Origin: Camellia lanceoleosa | Taxonomy: Eukaryota > Streptophyta > Magnoliopsida > Ericales > Theaceae | DNA length: 64,000 nucleotides | Reading direction: 5' to 3' | Assembly: GCA_025200525.1 (NCBI GenBank) | Contig: CM045761.1 | Coordinates: forward strand, 78,211,551-78,275,550 | In this document: piece by piece, positions 1 to 12,029 of the stretch | How the letters are laid out: the number at the start of each line of letters is the position of its first letter | How positions within the stretch are numbered: position 1 is the first letter of the stretch | Made by a program: the position numbers and the translations under genes | Notes under the pieces: model-generated | Databases searched by the model: none | What the model saw: only the letters and a program-made list of their open reading frames with translations | Told to the model about the DNA's origin: nothing

Positions 1-467
1 TATCAGCAACACCCCTATCCCATACCCATATTGATTTGACGCCCCGTCAAAGTACATCGTCCAAGTTTCATCTTCGATGTGCAGAATATCTTCATCTGGG
101 AATAGGTACTCAACCGCTTCATCCCCTTCAACCGGGTGGTCGGCAAGGAACTCTGCTACCGCTCTCCCTTTTACGGACTTGCGCGTCACATACTTGAGAT
201 CAAATTCGGAGAGCAACAGCAGCCAACGAGCTAGCCTACCCGTAAGTGCTGGTTTCTCAAAATATATTTGATGGGATCAAGTCGTGAAACCAACATTACA
301 GAGTGAGCTAACAGGTAGTGCCGCAGCTTCCTAGTAGCCCATATCAAGGCCAGACATGCCTTTTCCAGCGGAGTGTAGCGGGTCTCGTAATCCAGCATCT
401 TCTTACTCAGATAGTAGATGGCCTTTTCCACTTTATCTTCCGACTCTTGTGCGAGCATACAGCCCAT
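1..467 (-). pseudogene. Element A RNase H plus start of second (archaeal-type) RNase H
   Basis: The minus-strand reading shows the Ty3/gypsy RNase H region (motifs AIYYLSKKML, YTPLEKACLALIWA, RHYLLAHSVML), then a linker (DHPVEG) and the opening of a second RNase H (ETWTMYFDGAS) at the window edge. Element B has the same order at 21738-22616. In the family the first RNase H removes the RNA template; the second is a lineage marker of Tat elements. Compared with B, one base is missing near 268, so the frame breaks after KYILRN and resumes in another frame. The rest of pol, including integrase, is outside the window. Confidence 0.85.
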
Positions 468-556
468 CGTAGTCTCTTCTCGACAGATACAATATCAACG
501 GCTTCCGGCTTTGGCGGTGACAACACGGCGGATTCTCAGAGACACTCTTTAACTGC

Positions 557-1519
557 TCAAACGCAGCCTTGGCATCGGCCGTCCCATTGGAACTTCTTTC
601 CTTTCTTCAGAAGACCAAAAAGTGGTTCACAAGTTAAAGTTAGTTTTGAGATAAACCGCCTTATGAATTGCACTTTACCCAGAAAGCCTCGCACCTCCTT
701 TTCAGTCATTGATGGTGGCATTTCTAGGATGGCCTTAATTTTGGAAGGGTCGACTTCGATGCCCTTTTGTGTAATCAGAAATCCCAGCATTTTTCCCCAT
801 CAGAACACCAAACGACACTTCGAGGATTCAACCGCAATTAAATTCTCCGATCCTTTGAAAAACTTTTGTAAGGCGTGTAGTGGCCCTCTCTTCTTTGGAC
901 TTGACAATCATGTCTTCCACATACACCTCGACCTCTTTATGGATCATGTCATGTAATATTGTGGTTAAATCGCTGATATGTAGCCCCAGGTTCTTCAAAT
1001 TTCAAACGGCATTACTCTATAGCAATATGTGCCCCACGGGGTGGTAAAAGCAGTCTTCTCCCGGTCTTCGGGTGCCATTACTATCTGATTATAGCCTGAA
1101 AAACCATCCATGAATGAGAGCAAAGCATGCCCCGCTGTGAAATCTACCAACTCGTCGATATGCGGCAAGGGAAAGTCATCCTTCGGACTGGCTCTGTTCA
1201 AATCCCTGAAATCCACACATACCCGGATTCTGCCATCCTTCTTCGGCACTGGAACAATGTTGGCCAACCAAGTCGGGTATTCAGATACCAGCAGGAAGCC
1301 TGCGTCAATCTGCTTGGTGACCTCTTCCTTGATCTTAATGGCCCAATCGGGGCGGATCCTCCTGAGTTTCTGCTTGATAGGTCGGGCCTTGGGGTCAAGA
1401 AGGATTCGGTGCTGTACAATCTCAGGATCGATTCCAGGCATGTCTTCGTAGGACCACGCGAAAACATCTTTGAAATCTTTTAATAAAGCGACTAAGCGCT
1501 CGCGTTCCTCCGAAGACAA
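557..1519 (-). pseudogene. Element A reverse transcriptase
   Basis: From 1519 leftward the reading shows the N-terminal RT lead-in (VFAWSYEDMPGID), then PVPKKDGRIRVCVDFRDLN, FPLPHIDELVD, SFMDGFSGYNQI and TAFTTPWGTYCYRVMPF, all typical of gypsy RT fingers and palm. The palm catalytic box is at 912-923 and reads YVED instead of YVDD, so one catalytic aspartate is glutamate. A stop/frameshift follows MPFEI near 995, and the thumb/connection part (GFLITQKGIEVDPSKI, GFLGKVQFIRRFI) resumes in another frame at 557-790. RT copies the element RNA into cDNA in virus-like particles. This copy cannot do so. Confidence 0.9.
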
Positions 1520-2340
1520 CGTGGACCCGATCTAGACCAGCCGCGGGTCCTTCTCGACTAATGTTCACTAGAGTGATTTCATCCATTAAGGGTTTAACAA
1601 ACCTCTCCTGCTCTTGTTCAATTAGTCGTTGCAAAACCGGAGGAATTTCGTCCTCGTCGTTTTCATCAAAATTTTGAAAGTCCTGATTTAAGCAATAAAC
1701 CAAAGGCACAGAAAAGTACTCGGAAACCACAGTTACCTCATTCTCATTATGTACTTCCGAACCGTCCAATTCCTCTGTTACAACAGACTCAAAAGAGAAA
1801 GAAAAAGACGACCTGGACAGGACTGTGGCATCCGGGTTATCACCCCCAGGAATACCAGACTCAGACTCAGACGAGCTGGAACCTGATTCCGACTCACAAG
1901 ACTCGGTGGAATCAGATTCCACTACCACGACCCGGTCGCTTGACAAAAATCCTCCTTGTATCGCCAGTGAGGGAGGGTGCGATGGATGCATCCAAAATAG
2001 CCGACGGTAGGCCATGTGCTTCATCTCCGATCATGGACACCGAGGAGTCATCCCCTAAGCACACCTGGTTGATCAAAGGATCTGAAAGTAGACATGCCAG
2101 TGCTACCCCCATTTCAAACTCTGTGTCCGCAGACTCCAATTCCTTGCTATGTTCGGTCTCAACTACCGGGTTCTGCGCTCTTCAAAGAACATCATCCCCA
2201 GATAATCGCAAGTCAAAGAAAATTTCAAATCCCATGCTTCTTTCTTCATTCACCATGGTCTAAAACCACAAAATGGGAAGTCTTCCCCCTCCCGGACGAA
2301 ACGTCCGTTCAAGGTACCCCGGATGGGCCAGTGCATCAAT
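1520..2340 (-). pseudogene. Element A acidic linker between protease and RT
   Basis: Poorly conserved stretch between the protease/G-patch part and RT. The minus-strand reading is strongly acidic and serine-rich (repeated E/S/D around 1810-1920), followed by a segment ending near ERFVKPLMDEIT that also occurs in element B (20452-20691). No known domain is recognised; shared order with B shows it is a genuine part of the polyprotein. Several frame changes are present. In Ogre elements a spliced intron lies near this boundary; I cannot show one here. Confidence 0.6.
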
Positions 2341-3131
2341 TCAAAAGGTTTCCCCATCTGTTTGGCTTTGGCTCTTCCAGCCACCTCTTTTCCTTTTCTT
2401 ACCCAATCTTCCTTGGTGGTGTATCCCTGTCAAGGTGTGAGGGTTATGTGGCACTTCGGCCAATGTTGCAATGCCCTTACAGCCGCTCTTCCCTAATCCC
2501 ATCCCGGGGATGTATTGGAGCTTGTTCATGAGGTACAATGCTTGAGCACTGACATATATCCCTTCGTTAGCAGCCATGATATTTTGTACGACCTGAGCCT
2601 CGGCCAAGGTAAAACCCGATATGAACACATCTTCCATGCCGTGTTCGATCTCTAGAACAGGCGTGGATACTTCCGGTGGTGGATGGATTGATGAATTCCC
2701 AAAAACGATGGCTACTCCCTTCCCGTAGGGGTATTTCACCATTTGATGCAAAGTGGATGACCTTGCCTTTCACGCCGCCTAAAAGCAAATTAAAAGTCGC
2801 GGGAACTTCTAGGACGTGGAAATCTATCTCATGTCGTCCCGGCCCAACCTTTGTCTGAACTTTACCCGTTCCCATCACTTCTCTACTTGTATTGTCGTAT
2901 GCCCGGATAACTTGGGCTGTTGGTATGAAATCTGCAGTTTTCATGCCAATCGCGTACGCCGTCCTTGTCAGACGTTGATGGCGTACTCCAAAGGTTTACA
3001 AGTACCAGCGGTATCCATTTACCCCTACATTCCACGGAGATGTAGAGGGGTTTGTTGTGATTTGCGCCCTCAGGCGGAAGTTCTTTATCCGAAAAGGTCA
3101 ACGTTGGGGAACCTTCTCCCGAGAAGACCAC
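2341..3131 (-). pseudogene. Element A aspartic protease with G-patch-like tail
   Basis: Right to left: TFSDKELPPEGANHNKPLYI, the protease core, then FIPTAQVIRAYDNTSREVMG, a glycine-rich G-patch-like segment (YIPGMGLGKSG) and a basic tail. In B the active site reads VLVDTGSAINV; here the aligned part reads VLVNLWSTPS, so the catalytic aspartate and the whole DTGS box are lost, and a small deletion follows. The segment after LLLG also lacks several residues present in B (RPWLHQ). The family enzyme cleaves the Gag-Pol polyprotein. This copy is inactive. Confidence 0.85.
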
Positions 3132-3242
3132 CCAACCACCGCTTCCGTGTAGTCTCTATGGAGAGCTTGGCCTTATCCATGGTGGTCAAAAACAAATTTA
3201 CCTGTACTCATGAAGCCATGAGCGATCCCCAAATGGAAATGT

Positions 3243-4467
3243 TCATTGTATCTTTTTCAGCTGTTTGAGTACGGCTTCCTCTTCGAGCTGCTTCTCTTTT
3301 TGCTTCTCAGCCTTTCTGTCCTTCCCTGAGACCTCTGGTTGATCCAAGTGTGGAGGTTTGAAATACCCCCCCCCCCTTGGCATGTGGTCGACCCCCCCAA
3401 GGTACCAAGTGTTACCGGGTTGGTTATTCCCCCAATCTTCATCCGTGTGGGCAAGACATAGGGCCTCATCTTCCCACCCCATTCCATCAAGAAATGATGA
3501 CACTGTCCGCTCGTGCGATCGTTTGCGCCGCAAGACCTTCCATCCACATGCCCGTAGTATTCTCGGTTCCTGTGCACACAGCAGTTTCAACTCCCACATG
3601 GGCCTTCGCCCTCCTGATTCTCTCGGAATCCTCAAAACTTGCTTGTTCTGACATAGCTGACTATTCAATCATTTTCGTACTCAAAATGTTCCAATCTCGG
3701 GCGAAATTCTTAACACCGGCACCCCCCGGCAATATGCTCTACTCTTTGACCCTTCCGGCCGTCGCTGATATTCTCATTCCTGCTGAACTCTGCTCTGCCT
3801 GAAATTCTCCTACCACATCGGGCTGCTCGTCCAACCACCCGGTAGCTTCTACTAAATCCTCATACTTGAACCACGCAACTGCTGCGTCCTCTGGGTATTG
3901 GTCGCTGTAAAATTGGAGATTGGCCAGGTCCTCTCCTACGGTTGTTACATCATCGATTCCCTGTCCCAGACTATCCCCTCGGATCATGCACAATTCTCTC
4001 CCTGTTGGCAGTTCCATCCTGGGCCTATCTTGGCCTATCAACGAAATGTAGTCACTCGGACTGTATGTCTTCCCATTGTAACTCCCAGATTCCGCAGACT
4101 CTGATTCAACAACCTTTTTTCCCTTCGGGGTCTCTTCTCTCCTGTTCTCGGCGGTCACCACCGCTGGCTTAGGTTGGGTTACGGAGATGTCCATCATGCA
4201 CAAGTCGGTGCAATCGGGGAGGAACACCTCTAGTTTAGGCAAGTGGGTGGGTATGATATAGATACTAGGGTCATAAGACACGACCCCAGTATGGATGAAA
4301 TTAAGTCTTTTAGGTGGTGGAGCTTGGTTATGTGCAGGGAGGGGATTTGTAGTAACATTGGGCTTCTCGGGAGGCAAAATCACCCCGTTATCAATGAGAT
4401 CTTGAATCTCATGACGTAACCTAAGCATCGATCGGTATCGTGACCGTGCTGTTGGTGAAATGCACAA
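3243..4467 (-). pseudogene. Element A C-terminal gag and gag-protease connector
   Basis: Minus-strand open stretches cover the part after the zinc knuckle (RLRHEIQDLIDNGVILPP, then PNVTTNPLPAHNQAPPP), a middle region (SDYISLIGQDRPRMELP) and a lysine/glutamate-rich segment (KDRKAEKQKEKQLEEE) before the protease. The same order occurs in B (17830-19150). An 11-C tract (3366-3376) and a second C run near 3392 replace the B sequence coding RYFKPPH, consistent with slippage. Frames change at least twice. The role of this connector in Tat elements is not known to me. Confidence 0.7.
4425..4466 (-). other. Element A gag zinc knuckle
   Basis: The minus-strand codons read CAFHQQHGHDTDRC, a C-x2-H-x4-H-x4-C finger. 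This is the plant gypsy variant of the nucleocapsid knuckle that binds genomic RNA. The equivalent in B is at 17785-17826. Confidence 0.8.
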
Positions 4468-4479
4468 TATTTGGCCGGG

Positions 4480-5983
4480 TTATGGGTAGGAGGGAGTTTT
4501 TCTGGTAGGGGCCGCGGCTCCAGGGGCTTCAGGTGCCCTTTCTTGATCAACACCCCCAGAGCTTTGGATAGGGGCATATAGAGTGGAGCGAAAGTTCTGG
4601 TGTTTCTGGGTGGGTATTTGGTTGTTTGCGGGTTGCTTCCGGACGCACCGGAAAATGGCGGTCAGCCAGATTTCTTTGTGGGGGTTAGTGGTGACCATGC
4701 TCACTTGAGGCTCTCGTAGCAGATGTACCACTGGCCCTGCATTAGTGTTGCGGTTGAAGGTCCTTCGGTTGCTCCGATCATTATTAATCCAAACCTTGTT
4801 TCAAGGCATCTTCAATCTGCACCCCCATTTCATGTAGGTCAGAAAAAGTAGGAAAGGGGACTACTATCATCTTTTGCATCAACTTCGGCTGTAGATTACG
4901 CACAATCATCCGAATCTGGTCTTTGTCCGTAGGCCTCAAGGTCATCATTGAAGCCTTGGCCCTCCATCTGGTTACAAACTCTGAGAAACTCTCCTTAGGC
5001 TCTTGCCTAGTTGTCTCGAGATCACGGGTAGTGATCTCAATCAGGTGTTATGAGTATCGGCGATGAAGGCCTCAGCCATTTCGTCCCAATTTCTCTTGAC
5101 GTCATCTTCTAGCTTGGCATACCATGCGGATGCCACACCTGACAGGGTCCGGCCGAATAAAGACAACTTCTGAAGCCTGCTGAGGCCCATTGGCCTTAGA
5201 ACGTCCGAAAACAGTCTTAAGTGTACCATGGGGTCCCCGGACCCATCAAACCGATCAATATGAGGCATTTTGAATTGCTGGCGTCACACATACAAGGCCA
5301 AGCTGTAACCATCTTCAATGTCGGGGATAGTCTTGACCCCTTGGGACCTTTTGAACAACTTTTCAAGTTTGCTCAATTTTAATGCAGTGGGATCAGTCTC
5401 GAACTCAAAGGGAGAGTCCGGTAGATTGGTGGGTGTTTTTGATAGCTGAGGTTGAATTTGAGGTAGGGTCGGAGGTGGGGTGGTCCTCAGAGGCGCCTCA
5501 GACGCTCGAGCACCGGTTGTCTCCCGACATTAGGAGCTCCCGGTGGGGGAGGAACTTGATGCGGATGCTCCGCTTGTCGCTCTAGTCCGCAATTGTCTCG
5601 CTGTTTCTCACAACCGGGCTCGTTGTTCGGCGAAATCTGCCGACGGCATCCTGCTGCATTGCTTTCATGCTCTCTTGAAGGTGGCGCACCATCTCCTCCA
5701 AACTAGCCATACTATTCTGCTCTGATTGAATTACTGGTATATATTCCCTCTCTGTTGGTGACACAGAATCCTGATCCCTACTGAACACAGGTGGGGTAGA
5801 TAAAGCTCTCTGAATTGACTGTTGTACTGATGTCCTCTGCCTTACTGACTTCCGTTTAGTAACCGGGGGTAGCGAGTAGTACACTGGTTGTCCGTCTATC
5901 AGATCCTCAGATCGAAGGAGTCGACGGCCTCTGACCCAGGGTGCTCGAGGGATATCTATCGGGTCGGTAGCAATCGTGCTCAA
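4480..5983 (-). pseudogene. Element A gag, N-terminal and capsid part
   Basis: The N-terminal reading from 5983 (MSTIATDPIDIPRAPW if TTG is read as start; no ATG is in frame upstream) leads to a coiled-coil-like stretch MASLEEMVRHLQESMKAMQQ. The capsid core lies at 5041-5277 (MPHIDRFDGSGDPMVHLRLF, then LFGRTLSGVASAWYAKLEDD), the usual retrotrans_gag signature with the conserved W-Y. Stops and frame changes separate the blocks, so the ORF is broken. Gag forms the particle that packages the RNA. The unusual start leaves open whether translation began at TTG, further upstream, or at the internal ATG. Confidence 0.85.
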
Positions 5984-6680
5984 CTACCTAATAAAAAGAT
6001 AAATAAAGCGTATAAATAAACAGAAAATCGGACAGCATAACAGCATAAAGTAAGTGACACACGGTTGGATAACATGCTGAACTCGATACACTGTTCCTCA
6101 AATACTGATCACTGTTTCTGAATCATTGCCCCTAAGTCTGAATCTTGTACCCACAGATAACTGATTCCCCAAAATACTGTCACCGGTGCCCTCAGGCCTA
6201 ATACCCAATCTTGCAAACTGACAAGTGTGTTCCTGTAGAAATACATTCTGAAAGCACATAGCAGATAAATGCGAGCCAATACACCCCTATGCTGGGGTAG
6301 GGTTTCCCTGTCCTATTTTGTCAGGAGCTAGGGTTTCACTATGCACGCAGCGGTTTCAAACAACCTAAAATCGGGTGAGCAACCTGTCCTAGTTTGGAAT
6401 GGTCACTACGGATTTCGATATGCACTAGGTCAAATGGTCAAAAAGGGTGCCCCGGTAAAACCGGGGTTTGTGTTCCCATACTGGCAGAGCCCGCAACCGG
6501 TCAGCCTTATGGTCATGCCTTGACAAGACAAGCCTCCAAAGAAACCGCCAGAATAGCAGATGGCCAACACGGTCCTAGGCGCACCAATGCACATGCAATG
6601 CAAAGAGACACATAAATGAAATCAAAACAGATATCACGAAGTTCGAGTCGTTTCTAAAATCCTCAAAGAGTCGCCAGAAT
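5984..6680 (-). other. Element A untranslated leader and primer binding site
   Basis: The leader lies between LTR and gag. The primer site is at 6667-6676 (AGAGTCGCCA on the plus strand, i.e. TGGCGACTCT for the element), starting with TGG as expected for pairing with a tRNA 3' CCA end. Beyond these ten bases it has diverged from B's longer match. The leader aligns over long stretches with the leader of B (11329-12029), including the part around the ccggggtttgtgttcccat motif. No supported ORF. Confidence 0.75.
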
Positions 6681-9600
6681 CAGACGTCCCCGTGGGCTTT
6701 CATCTAACAGATTCGGACTCGATTTTTGTGTCGGTTCTAAATCAACCAAAGAGTCCAACCGCAAATCGTTTGAGAAAACAGATTTTTGAAAAGTAGTGCC
6801 AAACATGGATCGCTTTGCGGACTGAGTCGCCACCTAAATATTTTAAAACGGGAAATTTAGGAAACTCGACTGCGTCAAGGCCACATGTCCGCTATCACCG
6901 AAGTGGTCTTGGCTCGAGCTTGGGTACGATCGGGAAGGTCAGCTATGAGCACCCCCTTTCGCCCGGTCCGAAGACCGGCTTCTACTAACCGTGATATCCG
7001 TTTTTGAAAACTTTATGCGTTCTTATTCCGGCTATTAACCTAGAATTACTATGTGATGCGCACAACACAAAAGTATAGACTAGATTGCCTAACTTGGAAC
7101 TAAACATTGCATGTCCGCTCGTTTTGAAAAACGTGTTAGATTTTGCTACTCGCAAGTAGGCTAAAATACAGATTTCAATGAGTTGTTCCAACTCAGGCAA
7201 TCCAACCTTCACCCACAGGCATTAAACCAGTTTATAACACATAAGCATTTAGCCGCATGGTAAGCCTACTGTCATGGCAACATTCACACGCATGTGGTAT
7301 GCTAAAGCGTAAAACTTACATCGTACTCTGTGCCAAAACAATAAACCGGTTAGCAAACATGCATGACCTAGTTCATGTTAAGTGGCTAATGCAACACAGA
7401 CATAGATGCAATCTAGAATAGGCTCGGCTACCCTAAACATGGCACATGAAATGCAGCAACTACCACGTATTCAATTCGGAATTGAAAGTACGATGCAGTT
7501 TGCATGATATACCGAGCCCGATGCATGTAAACAAATGCACGAATGCACGCATGCATTGCATAAGGTATGCTAATTTTAGATGTGCCCTAATCTACCATCG
7601 AAAGCGGGTAAATAAAAGGGAGAAAGAAATGGGGATTGGAAGACATACACCCACTCACACACACTTATTACAGTTTTGCCCTCACTCGGAGGGATTAAAT
7701 AATAATACAGTCCGAAGAATAAACGAATAAATTATTACAGAATTCTAATTATTAAAAATAAATCAAATAAATAAAAGAAATGGGGCCTCAGCCCTGCCTC
7801 GGGATGCGCGAATGATGCGTGCTCGATCCGACTTGCCCGGAAAGCCTACACCGTACATCGCCTCTGCTTATCGCCTGCCTCTCCAAAAATTCCCAAAGTA
7901 CCCAGAACACCTTCCTTGCATGCTGCTGAGTACCACCGGCCGGAAGAAATTACCACCGGCTGTTTGTGGTGGCCACCGGCTGCAAAATAGTATATCGGCC
8001 AGAAATAAAGTGCCGGTCGGCACTCTTTTCTGCCGGTCGGCACAAAATTCCTGCAGAAGACAGTTTGACAGCAGCAGCAGGCAGCAATGCACGATATTGG
8101 ATTTTTGAGCATATTTATGCGTGGTCAATGCTTCCTATCATGAATGGGACTCAAGGAAACATGGCTCTTGGTTCTAGGGCTATCAATTGTGCACCTTGGT
8201 GCATGATAGCCTAAGATACCAAGGTTGCATTTCAATGTAGAAATGCATGCAACACAACAATGATAACTAAATCCCTATCATTCCAAAGTCAAGGGCCTTA
8301 GTGACATGGGAATCGAGGTGTGTTTTGTCACTTGGAGTACAAACACCCCTCCTTTCCCAAACTTGGTTTGACACCCCAAACCGAGCAATGAAATGCAACT
8401 CATGTAAACATGCAAACATGCAAACATGTATTATGGTAATTAGGATGCTAGCACACTAAGTATCACACCACTAACACATTAGTCATGCAAAATGCTAGAG
8501 TGTACAAAATGCTATCATCATGCCGATATGGACTAATCAAGCACGAGACCACCATGCGATAACATCTAATGGGGCAAACATGCAACAAGTATATAACAAA
8601 CATGCAATGAGGGACTTAGCCACAATGGGGCAGCCCTCAAGCCTCCCCAAAACAAAGGGCAAAACATGCCCAAAATGGTGACCAAAATGTTATACAAATT
8701 ATGCGAATTAATGAGCTTGAACTTAAGGCATCAAAGAGAGTATCTTTCCATCATTACCGAAGCCACTCATGGCATGGATTAGGCCAACAAAACAGAGCAT
8801 TAGAATCCAAGATGACACCGAATCCCCCCACGTGGCAACCCCAAAATGCACCGAGTATGCAAGCATGCATAATGCCAAGTCCTAGACATACATGAGCACA
8901 CCCTTAAAGCATAAAATAGGCTACATATACAAACATTCAAACATGACTTATGGACTGAAATAAGGTCACAAATGATGCCAAATCATGAGGGTGATCAATG
9001 TAGAACATACTAGGGGCCAAAATGCATGAGGCTTAAAAGCCTAAAATACAAAGCGACCATGTCAAGCACACTATACATGGCAAAATCAGTGACTCACGGC
9101 CCTTATACATGGTAATATGATGCTAACACCTTCATGGGATCAAGCTAAAATGTGCAAAGAACATGGCCTACATGCATGGCATGCTTTTAGGCATAAGAGA
9201 GCATTTCAAAGCAAGTATGAGAGGTATGCTAGAGGCCACAAATCCGACCAAAAACAGAGGTTAAACATGCTCCAAAACACTCAAAAAAAATTCTGAAATG
9301 AAGCTAAATGCAAGCATGCACACATGCTACCTCATGAGCCAGGAATGAAAGCCAAAGGTGGACAAAAGGGGAGAGGGGTGTCCCTCCCCTACATGAGACT
9401 TCCAAACACCTCCCTCACCACTAAAAAACCCACTAGTTTTCAGTGGTGAGAAGACCAAAAACACTGAAGTTAGACAATGCTCCAAGTAAAGGCACAAAAG
9501 GACCAAAACAAAGCCTAAAAGAGTGAGGCTTCACTCAAATGCAAAAGTGACCTTAATGAATGTTCTTGAGCAAGTAAAAACAAGATTTTTTTTATGTTAT

Positions 9601-10396
9601 TCACAAAGCTTAAATCACAAAACAAAAGGGGTAGAAACTAGTTGCAAGAATGGGGAATCTAAAGTAATGTTCTTACCCTTGAAGATCCTTTGAAGAATGA
9701 AAGGTCCAGCCCTCTTTTAGTGATCAAAACCAGTCCAAGATCACACAAAACAACCCTCCAGGCTTCCCAATCTCGGATTAAGGTGTAGTAGTGTGTGTAA
9801 TGGTGCAAAAGTAAGGTGAAATAACACTTTTTGGTCCAAAAACACACACACAAGAGGAGAGAGAAGGAGATATAGATATATATGTATGTATAAGCTCTGG
9901 TTTTGCCCTTCAATCTCTAACCTTGAGCCAAGAGGAGAAGCCTTGCTTATATAAGCAAGCAAAGCTTACAAGCTAAGCAAACTAAGGGCTCATCCCTCCA
10001 TACACGTGTATGGAGGGGAGCAAAAGGTGATACAGCTGTCTAAAAATATCTCATAAAGCAGCTGTAAAGTGGTCGGCAGGGCAAAATGGTAATTTTGCCA
10101 AAAAGAGTGCCGACCGGCACAAAATAGTGCCGGTGGCAACACCAGCCAGCCGGTGGCCTCTAGCCACAGCCGGTGGTATGTGGGGATGCCTCAGAAGGCA
10201 TTCCCTGCCCCTCAAAGGCAAAACACAAGTGTTTGGTGTAAAACCAAACACAAAACAGTCAAGTTCGGAGGTCCTGAGGCAAGGCGCGCGAGCCGAGAAC
10301 TCCGGGAACTCCAAACAAACACAAACATGGATAATCACCGAGTGTTCCAACGGTGACGTCCAAGTCTTGAGGACGGTCAAAAATGGGGTGTCTACA
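6681..10396 (-). repeat. Element A 5' LTR (family A, about 3.7 kb)
   Basis: Outer end at 10396 reads TGTAGACACCCCATTTTTGA on the minus strand; the inner end is just right of the primer site. A near-equal copy is the solo LTR at 48155-51889. A TATA-like TTATATAA sits about 440 bp inside the outer end, so U3 is short and R-U5 very long (about 3.2 kb). Short open stretches inside are not conserved between copies and are not genes. Blocks rich in GCCGGTCGGC occur near 10100-10165 and again at 7930-8060. Confidence 0.9.
9948..9955 (-). promoter_or_regulatory. Putative TATA box of LTR A
   Basis: TTATATAA inside an 18-bp palindrome (9942-9959). It lies 441 bp from the LTR start; the sister solo LTR has CTATAAG 453 bp from its start (48607-48613). 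Equal placement supports a U3 promoter. Confidence 0.55.
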
Positions 10397-11305
10397 CTCG
10401 GCGCATCATAACTCATTGCATTGTATTTCAATTCCAAGTTGAATACTTGTTAGCTGTGGCTTTCCAATTGCCATGTTTAGAATAGCCGAGCCTGCTATAG
10501 TTGCATTATTGCATGTGTTGCATTAGGCATTTCTGTATAATTAGGATCATGCATGATTTCTAATTAGCTTCTGTTTTGGCTTGGAGTACTCGGTAAGTTT
10601 TATGCTTTAACATCCTTGCATGCATGTGAGTGACTGCCATGATAACATGCTTACCATGAGGCTATGTGCTTATGTGATATAACTATCTGAATGCCTGTGG
10701 GTGAAGGTTGGGTTATTTGGATTGGAACAAATCATCAATTGTGAGTTTTAAGCCCACTAGATAGTGGCAAAACCATCTTTTTTAAAGCCCACCCGAGGGT
10801 GGCAAAATCTGCATTTTAAAGCCTACTTGCGAGTAGCAAACCATCTTTCAAAAACAAACATGAAATGTTTTGTTCCAATTTAGGCGACCCGGTCTATACT
10901 TGTATGCTGTGCGCATCACATAGTAAATCTAGGCTAATAACTGGAATAAGAACACATAATGTTTTCAAAACTAGATATCATGGTCAGTAGAGGCCGATCT
11001 TTGATCGGGCAAGCGGGGTGGCTCACGAAGTGACCTTCCCCAATCGTACCCAAGTTCCCGAGCCGAGGCAACTCTGGTGATGACGGACACGTGGCCTTAG
11101 GCATGAGTCAGGGTTTCCTAAATTTCCCAAAAATAAAATATTTAGGTGGCGATTCTGTATCTGGCAAAGCAGTCCATGTTTGGCACTTCTTTAAAAAATC
11201 TGTTTTCTCAAAACGATTTGCCGGATTTGGACTCTTTGGTTCAGATTACGAACCGTGACAAATTTGAGTCCGAGCTGTAGCGAGGTCCCTCGCGGACTTG
11301 TTACA
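10397..11305 (+). repeat. Element B 5' LTR remnant (3' end of LTR)
   Basis: Matches 35044-35949 of the 3' LTR almost base for base (909 versus 906 bp) and ends identically in CGCGGACTTGTTACA before the PBS. It begins exactly where the LTR of element A stops, which shows the insertion point of A. Confidence 0.9.
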
Positions 11306-11310
11306 GTTTC

Positions 11311-11328
11311 TGGCGACTCTGCTGGGGA
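11311..11328 (+). other. Element B primer binding site
   Basis: TGGCGACTCTGCTGGGGA begins five bases after the LTR end (TTACA). Starting with TGG, it can pair with a tRNA 3' end ending in CCA. Ogre/Tat elements are reported to use a tRNA-Arg; I infer the same here but cannot check against tRNA sequences. Confidence 0.75.
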
Positions 11329-12029
11329 ATTAGAAAACTTGACTCAAACTCATGATATCTGGTTTTGACTACACTTATGTGTTTCTTTGCATTGTATGTG
11401 CATTGGTGCGCCTAGGACACCGTGTTTGCCATCTGCTATTCCTGAACAGTTTGTCAGAGGCTTGTCTTGTCAAGACATGACCATAAGGCTGACCGGTTGT
11501 GGGCTCTGCCAGTATGGGAACACAAACCTCGGTTTTACCGGGGCACCCTTTTGACCATTCGACCTAGTGCATATTCGGAATCCATAGTGACCATTCCAAA
11601 CTAGGACAGGTAGCTTACCCAATATAGGTTGTTTGAAACCGCTGCGTGCGTAGTGAAACCCTAGTTCCTGACAAAATAGGACAGGGAAACCCTACCCCAA
11701 CATATGGGTGTTTTGGCTCTCACTTATCTGCTATGTGCTTTTAGAGTGCGTCTCTACAGGGAATGTATGTATCAGTTTATGAGTTTGGGCATCGAACTGC
11801 GAGCATCGGTCGGTGTTTGAGAATCGATTATCTGCGGTGCTCGATTGATTTTGAGACGATGATTGAGGATAATGATCAGTGTTTGAGGACAGTGTGTATT
11901 CAGCTTATCGACCGTGTGTTGTTACGCCCAGCTGTGTGTTGTGTATTTATTTTAAGCTGTTATGCTGTTTGTTTATCTGGTTATTTATTTCCTTATTGCT
12001 TTATTTATCTTTTGCTAGGACAGTTTTAG
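11329..12029 (+). other. Element B untranslated leader
   Basis: About 700 bp between PBS and gag, alignable with the leader of element A. A short open stretch (11763-12029) is not conserved in A and is not called. No ATG in the gag frame is visible immediately upstream of gag. Confidence 0.6.

Larger units (their letters stand above)
1..10396 (-). mobile_element. Element A: partial Tat-lineage Ty3/gypsy retrotransposon
   Basis: Minus-strand LTR retrotransposon read right to left: 5' LTR (6681-10396), primer site, leader, gag, zinc knuckle, aspartic protease, RT, RNase H and the start of a second RNase H, then the window edge. The second (archaeal-type) RNase H, the long LTR and the TGTAGACACCCC terminus place it in the Tat (Ogre/Retand) group, which is established family knowledge. 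Its LTR end abuts LTR sequence of element B at 10397, so A inserted into B's 5' LTR; the expected duplication is ctcgg (10397-10401), whose other copy lies outside the window. All coding parts carry stops or frameshifts, and the RT motif and protease aspartate are altered, so it is not autonomous. Confidence 0.9.

Noticed and set aside
1110..1483. Open stretches on the plus strand opposite element A RT
   Set aside because: Shadows of the RT reading frame; no domain.
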